Origin: Saccharopolyspora shandongensis
Lineage (GTDB): Bacteria > Actinomycetota > Actinomycetes > Mycobacteriales > Pseudonocardiaceae
Assembly: GCF_900106995.1 (NCBI RefSeq)
Contig: NZ_FNOK01000047.1
Location: forward strand, 1 to 64,000
DNA length: 64,000 nucleotides
Direction: 5' to 3'
Shown piece after piece: positions 28,738 through 35,804 of this stretch (position 1 is the first letter of the stretch; each line of letters opens with the position of its first letter). Made by a program: the position numbers and the translations under genes. The notes below the pieces were generated by a model that was given only the letters and a program-made list of their open reading frames with translations, was not told the DNA's origin and made no database searches.

Positions 28738-29322
28738 GTGGCTATCCGGTTCCCGCTGATGAGCGCCCGCCTGCAGGTCCGCCCGTTCCGGGCCGAAGAT
28801 CACGCCGCGATCCACGCGGTCTACGGCGATCCCGAGGTGATGCGCTACGTCGCGTACGGGAACGCGGCCTCGGCGGCGGAGAGCGCGACGATGGTGAACG
28901 ACTACATCCAGCACCAACGCTCGCACGGCTACGCGTTCTGGGCCGTGATCGAGCGCTCGACGGGTCACCTCATCGGCGACGCCGGCTTCGAGGCGCACGG
29001 GGACGGCGCGGAGTTCGGCTACACGCTGGCGCGCCGGCGGTGGGGACACGGCCTCGCCACTGAGGTCGGCCGCCTCTGCCTCGCCGCGGCGTTCGACCAG
29101 CTCCGCCTACCGGAGCTGACCGCGGTCGTCGACCCGCGGAACCCGGCATCGGCGCGCGTGCTCGACAAGCTCGGATTCCGGCTTCACGGCGAATGCGTCG
29201 AATACGACAGGCCCCACCACCGCTACCTGATCACGGCCGATACCTGGCGGCGCCGCACGCCGTCCGAGCAGCACCTTTCCGGCTTTTCTCGGCGCCCCCA
29301 GGAACATCCCCGCACAAATTGA
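28738..29322 (+). CDS. GNAT family N-acetyltransferase (RimJ/RimL type)
   Basis: A 194-residue acetyltransferase. It opens with LQVRPFRAEDHAAIHAVYGD, has IGDAGFEAHGDGAEFGYTLA and the acetyl-CoA loop RRRWGHGLATEVGRL (Q/RxxGxG/A), then VVDPRNPASARVLDKLGF. This is the RimJ/RimL-like branch that acetylates N-termini, amino groups or small molecules. I start at GTG 28738 with AAAGGG ahead. Its stop is inside the first unit of an 11-bp tandem repeat. Confidence 0.85.
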   Translation: MAIRFPLMSARLQVRPFRAEDHAAIHAVYGDPEVMRYVAYGNAASAAESATMVNDYIQHQRSHGYAFWAVIERSTGHLIGDAGFEAHGDGAEFGYTLARRRWGHGLATEVGRLCLAAAFDQLRLPELTAVVDPRNPASARVLDKLGFRLHGECVEYDRPHHRYLITADTWRRRTPSEQHLSGFSRRPQEHPRTN

Positions 29323-29351
29323 TCGAAAATTGATCGAAAATTGATCGCAAA
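29319..29351. repeat. Three tandem 11-bp repeats (TTGATCGAAAA)
   Basis: TTGATCGAAAA occurs at 29319-29329 and 29330-29340 and, with one change, at 29341-29351. The unit spacing of 11 bp puts successive GATC sites on the same face of the helix. They open the GATC-rich spacer. Confidence 0.9.
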
Positions 29352-29788
29352 TATCCGGCAGAAATTCGATCACCTCAGATCAACAGCCTCGATCATTTTC
29401 TCAAAATCATTTCTCGATGACCTCGAAGAATTGATCTCCAAAGTGGCCAGATCACAATTGCGGGCGATCTGGCTAAATGGACGATCGTCACCTCGCGACG
29501 CAATCCAATGGTGACGATCTGTGACGACTCCCCCTAGTTTCGCGGCGTCGATCGACGACCAACGGGGTGATCGGAGCGCTACATCGGTGTCGATCTCACC
29601 TTGCGTGAAGAGTATTCTCCATTGGACATATCAACAGCACCCCGATCGTATGATCATGCATTGTTGCCGCTGCCAACCCGAATGACGGTGCTTACCGTTA
29701 CGAATAGTCGCCTTCGGATCTAGCGGGGCGATCGGGGAAAAGATCTCGGATGCGGGATTCTCGCTCGAATGATCAAAGGGAGGCTCGA
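29323..29788. promoter_or_regulatory. GATC-rich, AT-rich intergenic region
   Basis: No gene fits here. I count 20 GATC tetranucleotides between 29321 and 29774, against about two expected by chance, in DNA clearly richer in A/T than the flanks. The region precedes the proline-rich surface protein and sortase genes, so it should hold their promoter. It could be a methylation-sensitive or multi-site regulator-binding region. Confidence 0.6.
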
Positions 29789-30367
29789 GTGTCCTCAACG
29801 CTTGTTCGCCTTGGCGGGATCGCCGCCTTTGTGTTGGGTACGTCGATCGGCCTGACACCTGTGGGGAACGCCGAAGGAAATATGGCGAAGCCACCGCTGG
29901 TGTCGGCCGACGACCGGTGCGAAAACTCGGAAGACTGCATGCAGCCGCCGGAGTGCAAACCCGAGGACTGCCTGAAGCCGCCGCCTTGCTTCGAGAACTG
30001 CCCACCGGAGGAGGTCCCGCCGCCAGTCGGGCAACCTGGCCTGCCTGCGGCACCGCCGCCTCCGCCGCCGCCTCCGCCGCCGGCCCAGCAGCCTGCAGCA
30101 CCGCCGGCGCAGCGACCGGCGCAGCAGGCGCCGACCTCGGCCAAGCCGAAGCCGACGGCCAAGCCCGCCGTTCCGGCCAAGCCGCACATGCGGCCGCAGG
30201 TCGAGCAAAAGCCGGTGGGCGCCGTGCCGGCGGGCGGCGGAGCCACGGCACATGACGAGTCCGGTGCCGCCGGCCCGCTGCTGGCAGCCAGCGGTGCGGC
30301 GGCCGTCGCCCTGGCGGCCGGTGGCGCTTACGCCCTCCGTCGCCGGAGCGCCGAGTCCCGGCGCTGA
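29789..30367 (+). CDS. Secreted proline-rich protein with C-terminal membrane anchor
   Basis: A 192-residue exported protein. It has a signal peptide (VRLGGIAAFVLGTSIGLTPV), a Cys-rich part with three CxxxxC pairs (CENSEDC, CKPEDC, CFENC), a run of ten prolines and Pro/Ala/Lys repeats that would span the cell wall, then a Gly-rich turn, a TM helix (about 165-185) and an RRR tail. No LPXTG or LAXTG is present before the TM helix. The start is GTG 29789 with GGGAGG five bases ahead. A class F sortase gene follows 101 bp downstream, suggesting a functional pair. Confidence 0.75.
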   Translation: MSSTLVRLGGIAAFVLGTSIGLTPVGNAEGNMAKPPLVSADDRCENSEDCMQPPECKPEDCLKPPPCFENCPPEEVPPPVGQPGLPAAPPPPPPPPPPAQQPAAPPAQRPAQQAPTSAKPKPTAKPAVPAKPHMRPQVEQKPVGAVPAGGGATAHDESGAAGPLLAASGAAAVALAAGGAYALRRRSAESRR

Positions 30368-30468
30368 TCGGAACCGGGATGGTGGTGCGCGCTTCGAGGA
30401 GCGCGCACCACCATTCCCCGCGAAGGCCCGCGAACGGCGCGGGCACCGGAATCGGCGGAGGTGGGAGC

Positions 30469-31065
30469 ATGAGGGCCGCATTGCTGGCCGCGTGGTGCAT
30501 CTTGCTGGTCTCCGCGATCGGCTCGGCGGTTTTCGGCCCGGCGGACGCGGATTCCACGCCGCCGCCGACCGCGGTCGCCGGACCGGTCCAGCCCGGGCCG
30601 GCGACGGCAGCCCCGGGCGATCCCCACCCGATCGGGATCGCGATCCCGGCCATCCGGGTCGCATCGACACTCGTCCCGCTCGGCCTGAACGCGGACGGCA
30701 CGGTGCAGGTTCCCCCGATCGAGAAACCCGCGCAGGCCGGCTGGTACGACGGCGGGCCCGGCGCCGGCGAGGTCGGCCCCTTCGTCGTGCTCGGCCACGT
30801 CGACTCCTACACCGAAGCCGGCGTGTTCTACCGGCTGCGCGACCTCCGTCCCGGTGACCAGATCCGGATCGACCGCCGGGACGGGTCGCGGGTCACCTAC
30901 GTCGTCGACCGCGTCGAGCGGTTCGCCAAGGACCGGTTCCCGACCGAGGCCGTGTACGGCGACGTGGCGCGCCCCGAGATCCGGTTGATCACCTGCGGTG
31001 GGAGTTTCGACGAGACGCGCCGCAGCTACGAGGACAACCTGGTCGTGTTCGGCCACCTCGTCTGA
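30469..31065 (+). CDS. Class F sortase
   Basis: A 198-residue sortase with one N-terminal TM segment and a Pro/Ala linker. The catalytic residues are visible: His in VVLGHVDSY, Cys in RLITCGGSFD and Arg in RRSYEDNLVVFGHL. Length and the TCGG motif fit class F, which is widespread in actinobacteria and little studied. It starts at ATG 30469 behind GGAGG. Its neighbour is a surface protein lacking the usual sorting motif, so its natural substrate or sorting signal may be unusual. Confidence 0.85.
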   Translation: MRAALLAAWCILLVSAIGSAVFGPADADSTPPPTAVAGPVQPGPATAAPGDPHPIGIAIPAIRVASTLVPLGLNADGTVQVPPIEKPAQAGWYDGGPGAGEVGPFVVLGHVDSYTEAGVFYRLRDLRPGDQIRIDRRDGSRVTYVVDRVERFAKDRFPTEAVYGDVARPEIRLITCGGSFDETRRSYEDNLVVFGHLV

Positions 31066-31197
31066 CCGTCGACCGGCGCGCACCCGAACCGATCCGGTCG
31101 CGATTCTGTTCGACGGAACTGGAGCCGCGGCCGAGTACCGATGGCCTCTATGTCCCCGGCTCTTGCCGGGCCATGCTCGGGCGGAGGGGGTACCACC

Positions 31198-31863
31198 GTG
31201 CCGTTCGAGAACCGCAGGGACGCCGGCCGCCGGCTCGCCGGGCAGTTGTTGCACCTCCGCGAGGCGGACGCCGTCGTGCTGGGGTTGCCGCGCGGTGGCG
31301 TGCCGGTGGCCTACGAGGTGGCGCGGGCGCTGCGGGCGCCGCTGGACGTGATCGTGGTCCGCAAGCTCGGCGTCCCCACCCATCCCGAGCTCGGCATGGG
31401 CGCCATCGGTGAAGGCGAAGTACGCATCATCAACGACGAGGTGCTGTGGAAGACCGGCGTCAGCGCGACGGAACTCGACGAGGTGGAACGGCGCGAGCGG
31501 GTCGAGCTCGACCGGCGCGCGAAGCTGTTCCGCGTCGACCGCAGGCGCGTGGACGTGGTCGGGCGGACGGCCATCGTGGTGGACGACGGAATCGCCACCG
31601 GTTCCACCGCGCACGCCGCCTGCCGCGTCGCGCGCGAGCAGGGCGCGGCCCGCGTGGTGCTGGCCGTGCCAGTGGCGCCGCCGCACGCGCTGGAGCGCCT
31701 GGAAGAGGTGACCGACGAGCAGGTCTGCCTGGAGACACCGGGCTGGTTCATGGCGATCGGCCAGTGGTATCGGGACTTCGCCCAGACCTCCGACGCCGAG
31801 GTCGTCGAGCTGCTCCACGAAACCGACCGGCCGCGCGACGGGGGGACCACCGATGACCGGTGA
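31198..31863 (+). CDS. Phosphoribosyltransferase family protein
   Basis: A 221-residue type I phosphoribosyltransferase-fold protein. The PRPP loop is TAIVVDDGIATGSTAHAAC; VLGLPRGGVPVAYEVARAL and VRKLGVPTHPELGMGAIGEG are typical of the family often linked to stress (dormancy-type) genes in actinobacteria. It starts at GTG 31198 with GGAGGGGG ahead. Its 3' end overlaps the next gene by 11 bp, so translation is probably coupled. Confidence 0.85.
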   Translation: MPFENRRDAGRRLAGQLLHLREADAVVLGLPRGGVPVAYEVARALRAPLDVIVVRKLGVPTHPELGMGAIGEGEVRIINDEVLWKTGVSATELDEVERRERVELDRRAKLFRVDRRRVDVVGRTAIVVDDGIATGSTAHAACRVAREQGAARVVLAVPVAPPHALERLEEVTDEQVCLETPGWFMAIGQWYRDFAQTSDAEVVELLHETDRPRDGGTTDDR

Positions 31864-32410
31864 CCACCACGCATGCTCGCGACGCGAATTCCTCGTCCTG
31901 GCCGCCGCCATCGCGGTGCCGCTGCCCGGATGCGCGCAGCAGGGCGAGCTAGGAGGGGTGCCGCCGTGGATGCTGACCCCGGACACGAAGACGGACCCGG
32001 ACCTGGATCGGGACGTGCGGATCATCCACGAGCTCTTGGTCCACCACCAGGAGATCGCGCGGACGGTGGACGACTTCTCCTACGGGGTCCGGGCCACGAC
32101 CACCAGCGCGAACCGGGACGTCGCCGCCAACCTCCGCACCCACGTCGAGCGGATGCGGTGGCGACTGGCGCGCGGCGACGCGATCCGCCAGCTCGACCCG
32201 CTGTTCGCGGAGCTCTTCAAGCACCACGCGCAGATCGACCTGCAGGTCGAACCCCTCCCCGACGGCGTGCGGGTCCTGGAGACGTCGTCGGATCCGCGGG
32301 TGGTCATGCTCCTCCGGCAGCACGCGGTGGCGGCGGTGTCGGAGTTCGCCGCCGAGGGAGTGGAGCGCGCCCTGCGCCCCACTCCCCTGCCACCCGGCTA
32401 CTCGGCCTAG
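31853..32410 (+). CDS. Tat-exported putative lipoprotein
   Basis: A 185-residue protein with a twin-arginine signal (SRREFLVLAAAIAVPLPGCAQ) followed by a lipobox-like PLPGC. The mature part is helical, with HELLVHHQEI, a KHHAQID motif and RQHAVAAVSEF. The regularly placed His residues could bind metal or heme. I do not recognise a family. ATG 31853 overlaps the phosphoribosyltransferase gene, so the two are co-expressed. Confidence 0.65.
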   Translation: MTGDHHACSRREFLVLAAAIAVPLPGCAQQGELGGVPPWMLTPDTKTDPDLDRDVRIIHELLVHHQEIARTVDDFSYGVRATTTSANRDVAANLRTHVERMRWRLARGDAIRQLDPLFAELFKHHAQIDLQVEPLPDGVRVLETSSDPRVVMLLRQHAVAAVSEFAAEGVERALRPTPLPPGYSA

Positions 32411-32731
32411 CGAACCGATCGCCTTCCGGGACGACGTCGAGCGAGCGGCCTGTTCACCTCGATGGACGAGGCGAACTCGCCGTTCAGTCCCGCTGATTCC
32501 GCGGGCTCGCGCCGCCTGTTTCGGCGCCGCGGAATGTCCTATTCGGACGCACTGAATGTTGTTGCAGAATAGGGAGAATCACCCTACGAACACTCCGCCG
32601 GGAACGTCTTCAGGCTCGACCAGGGTCGTTCGGCCGAGCGCTCGTTGTACCGGATTCCGCTCTCCGGGCTGTTCGCCCGCGGCGCCATGAAGGCGTGCAT
32701 CGTGTCGCCGAACGCTTGGTCCTCGGCGAAG
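32411..32731. other. Intergenic stretch with one doubtful small ORF
   Basis: A small minus-strand frame (32584-32700, 38 codons, with RYNERSAERPWSSLKTFPAE) lies just downstream of the MFS gene. It has amino-acid composition like real protein but no family I recognise and no clear ribosome site. The rest holds no gene I can support; its lower GC on the left suggests a promoter area. Confidence 0.35.
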
Positions 32732-34117
32732 CTATCGCTGCCGGGACGCACCGGGGGCCGTGTTCGCTTGCTGCGCAGCAGCTTCCGCCGGAACCCGTTG
32801 GCCGCGGGCCGAATCGCTGTTCCGGCGCGGCAGCAGGAGCGGCGTGCCGAGGATGAGCACCCCGGCGATCGCGATGGCGATGCGGGGTCCGGTTGCGGCG
32901 GCGAGCAGCCCCCAGAGGAACGTCAGCGCCGAAACGGCGGCGCCGCTGCCGATCGACCACGCCGCCAAGGTCCGGGCGACGCTGCCGGAATCGATGTTCT
33001 CGAGGCGGAAGGTGGCGAGCACCGGGTTGAAGACGCCCATGCTCGTGATCAGGCCGAACTCGATCACGATGATGAGCAGCAGGCCCGGCGGGCCGGGCGG
33101 CACGAACGCCAGGCCCACCGGCCAGCACACGGCCACCGTGCCCGCGACGAGCATGACCCGGTGCTGCCCGAACCTCGCGACCAGGGGCCTCGCCAGCCGC
33201 GACCCGACCAGGCCGCCGATGCACGGCACGCCGAAGGCCAGGCCGTACTGCCACGGCGCGTAGCCCAGGTCGCGGAGGAGCAAAACCGCGAGCAGCGGCA
33301 CTGGGGCCATGATCAGCCCCTTCACCAGGCTTTGGTTGAAGAACAACCGCCGCAACGGGGGATGCCGGAAGATGCAGCGCCAGCCCTCGACGACGTCGCC
33401 GACGCGGAACCTCGATGCGCGCCGCTCCGGCGGTCGCTCGCGGCCGCTGATCGCGCGGATCCCGAGCGCGGAGAGCAGGTAGCTGGCGGCGTTGAGCACG
33501 ACTGTAGTCACGGGGCCGAACGCGCCGATGGCGAACCCGCCCAGCGGCGGGCCGATCGCGGTCGCCGTCCACGTCGTGGACTCGAACCTGCCGTTGGCGG
33601 CCAGCAGGTCGTCGGGCCGGACCAGCGCCTTGAGGCACGCGCCGCTCGCCGCGGTGAACAGGATGTTGGCGGCCGCCACCAGCACGGACACGACGACCAG
33701 CTGCGCGAAGGTCAGCACGCCGAACGCGTGGGCCGCCGGCACGGACATCAGCACCGCGAACCGGACCAGATCCATCGCGATCATGACCGGCCGCTTCCGG
33801 TGGAACTCCACCCACGGACCGAGCGGCACCGCGAGGACCGCGCCGACCGCCAGGCCCGCGGCCGCCAGCGCGGACACCTGCGTCGTGCTGCTGTGCAGCA
33901 CGAGGACGGCGATGAGCGGGAACGCGTCGAGCGCGAGCCACGTCCCCGCCGTGCTGACCGCGTACGCCGCCCACAACCAGCCGAAATCCCGCCCCAACGA
34001 TGCACCGCGCTGCAACACCGCCGCCTCCGAAAACCGCGTGCCGACCGCAGCGATCAAACCGCTTGGCAGCGGCCGCGGTGCAACCGGTACCCCCGGACCG
34101 CCACGACGGGTATGCAT
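32732..34117 (-). CDS. MFS transporter (EntS/MFS_3-like)
   Basis: A 461-residue major facilitator protein with 11-12 TM segments. It begins FGWLWAAYAVSTAGTWLALD, has the loop PLGPWVEFHRKRPVMIAMDL (the MFS motif A position) and the mid-protein LVGSRLARPLVARFG. This branch includes enterobactin-type and macrolide exporters. The substrate is unknown. It stands alone. Confidence 0.85.
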   Translation of the reverse strand: MHTRRGGPGVPVAPRPLPSGLIAAVGTRFSEAAVLQRGASLGRDFGWLWAAYAVSTAGTWLALDAFPLIAVLVLHSSTTQVSALAAAGLAVGAVLAVPLGPWVEFHRKRPVMIAMDLVRFAVLMSVPAAHAFGVLTFAQLVVVSVLVAAANILFTAASGACLKALVRPDDLLAANGRFESTTWTATAIGPPLGGFAIGAFGPVTTVVLNAASYLLSALGIRAISGRERPPERRASRFRVGDVVEGWRCIFRHPPLRRLFFNQSLVKGLIMAPVPLLAVLLLRDLGYAPWQYGLAFGVPCIGGLVGSRLARPLVARFGQHRVMLVAGTVAVCWPVGLAFVPPGPPGLLLIIVIEFGLITSMGVFNPVLATFRLENIDSGSVARTLAAWSIGSGAAVSALTFLWGLLAAATGPRIAIAIAGVLILGTPLLLPRRNSDSARGQRVPAEAAAQQANTAPGASRQR

Positions 34118-34237
34118 GCGTCCTCATAGGACGATCTGGCGGAGCTCGATGACGTACCCGAAAGACCCGTGCATGCGATGCCCGCGCGCGGGGAACTCCT
34201 CTGCCGGACGGTCGACCGAGCTCAGGAGGACGCCGTC

Positions 34238-34501
34238 ATGGGTATTCTCAGCTGGATTCTGTTCGGGCTGATCGCCGGGGCGATCGCCAAGTTCATCCTC
34301 CCGGGCCGCGATCCCGGCGGGATCATCGTGACCATCGTGATCGGAATCGTCGGTGGGTTGCTCGGCGGGTGGATCGCGACCGGTGTTGCCGGTGGTGCGG
34401 GAGTCACCGGATTCAACCTGATGAGCTTCGTCTGGGCCGTCATCGGCTCGGTGATCCTCCTGCTGATCTACCGGCTGGTCTTCCACCGCACGCGCGCTTG
34501 A
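34238..34501 (+). CDS. GlsB/YeaQ/YmgE family stress-response membrane protein
   Basis: An 87-residue, three-TM protein of the transglycosylase-associated (GlsB/YeaQ/YmgE) family. The signature GLIAGAIAKFILPGRDPGG then GIVGGLLGGWIA is clear. These small Gly-rich membrane proteins are linked to envelope or general stress; the mechanism is unknown. A good AGGAGG site precedes ATG 34238. Confidence 0.9.
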   Translation: MGILSWILFGLIAGAIAKFILPGRDPGGIIVTIVIGIVGGLLGGWIATGVAGGAGVTGFNLMSFVWAVIGSVILLLIYRLVFHRTRA

Positions 34502-34517
34502 CCGCGCCCGGCCGAGG

Positions 34518-34922
34518 TCAGGCGGCGAACCGGGCGAGGCGGTCTTCGAGGTCGTCGACCGCGTTGGGCAGGCGGAACGACGGCGGCTGGAGCATGCCGG
34601 GATTGCGGCCGTCGACCGCCTCCTGCAGGAAGTCCCGCACCAGCCCCGGCTCGGGCAGGATGTCCTCGCCCATGAACTCGATGGCCGTGGTGTCCCCCCA
34701 GCCGTCGGTCTCCACCCGCAGTGCCCAGCCGCTGACCTCGTCCCAGGTCAGCAGCAGTGGGCAGTCCACGAGGGTGGGCACCTTCGAGTGCACGAGGATG
34801 ATCGCCGTGGCCAACCCGCTCTCGAGGTCCACGTCGACCTCGTAGACGTCGTCGCCGAGGTCGCCCGCCACCGTGCGGACGTAGTTGATCAGTCCACCTG
34901 CCGCCGGACTCGTCATCTCCAT
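34518..34922 (-). CDS. DUF6292 family protein
   Basis: A 134-residue acidic protein matching the DUF6292 pattern of Pseudonocardiales: LINYVRTVAGDLG, VDVDLESGLATAIILV, LLLTWDEVSGWALRVE and GEDILPEPGLVRDFL. Its function is unknown; paralogues are often numerous per genome. The start is ATG 34922 or the next ATG two codons on. It converges on the GlsB gene. Confidence 0.7.
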   Translation of the reverse strand: MEMTSPAAGGLINYVRTVAGDLGDDVYEVDVDLESGLATAIILVHSKVPTLVDCPLLLTWDEVSGWALRVETDGWGDTTAIEFMGEDILPEPGLVRDFLQEAVDGRNPGMLQPPSFRLPNAVDDLEDRLARFAA

Positions 34923-35077
34923 GGTTTCCCCCCGAACCAGAACAGCGCTCCGCTGTTGTCCTGGGGTAACCGGGCCGCCGACGCCGCAGACCGCCCGATG
35001 GCATGAATTCGACCCGCGTCGATCTAGCGACGCGATGCGCGGCGGTCCATTACCGCTGTGGCACTACTCTTTCCGGC

Positions 35078-35662
35078 ATGGCCGGGCCGAAAGCGGATTC
35101 GCACGCCTACCTGCGCTACGCGCGCGAAGCGCTGCTGTGGAAGCTCGACGGACTGCCGGAGTACGACGTGCGCAGGCCGCTGACGCCGACCGGCACCAAC
35201 CTGCTGGGACTGGTCAAACACCTGACCGGCTGCGAGGTGGGGTACTTCGGCGACACCTTCGGACGGCCGTTCGACGATCCGCCCGGCTGGCTGACCGAGG
35301 ATGAGGATCCCAACGTGGACATGTGGGCGACCCCGGACGAATCGCGCGAGGAGATCATCGGGCTGTACCTGCGGGCGTGCGCGCATTCCGACGCCACGAT
35401 CGACGAGCTGCCGCTGGACGCGGGCGCCACCGTGCGGCACTGGCCGGCCGACCGGAACCAGGTGACGTTGCACCAGGTCCTGGTGCACATGATCGCCGAA
35501 ACCCACCGGCACGCCGGTCACGCCGACATCGTCCGGGAGCTCATCGACGGATCCGCCGGGCTGCGCCTGGGCAACGACAACATGGCGCCGGGCGACCGGG
35601 CGTGGTGGCAGGCCCACTGGAACCGGGTCGAAAGCTCGCCCCGGCAAGCGGGACGGGCCTGA
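35078..35662 (+). CDS. DinB family protein (DUF664)
   Basis: A 194-residue four-helix DinB-fold protein. The metal-binding histidines are in LLGLVKHLTGCE near residue 45 and AETHRHAGHADIVRE near residue 150; GYFGDTFGRPF and WATPDES are typical of the DUF664 branch. Relatives include mycothiol-dependent transferases; the activity here is unknown. I start at ATG 35078. Confidence 0.85.
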   Translation: MAGPKADSHAYLRYAREALLWKLDGLPEYDVRRPLTPTGTNLLGLVKHLTGCEVGYFGDTFGRPFDDPPGWLTEDEDPNVDMWATPDESREEIIGLYLRACAHSDATIDELPLDAGATVRHWPADRNQVTLHQVLVHMIAETHRHAGHADIVRELIDGSAGLRLGNDNMAPGDRAWWQAHWNRVESSPRQAGRA

Positions 35663-35804
35663 CACCGCACCCCTTCGAAGCGCTCCCCCGCCGCCGCGAT
35701 GGTTGGTGGTCGGCGGTTCCGGGAACTGCTAGGTCGGGTGCGGCCACGACAAGCGCAGCCCATGCCGTGTGTGCGGGTGGGCGGGTCTCTTCTTTGGACG
35801 GATC

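Noticed and set aside
29319..29788. Chromosomal replication origin
   Set aside because: AT-rich with many GATC sites, but no DnaA boxes (TTGTCCACA type) are visible and no dnaA/dnaN neighbours exist.
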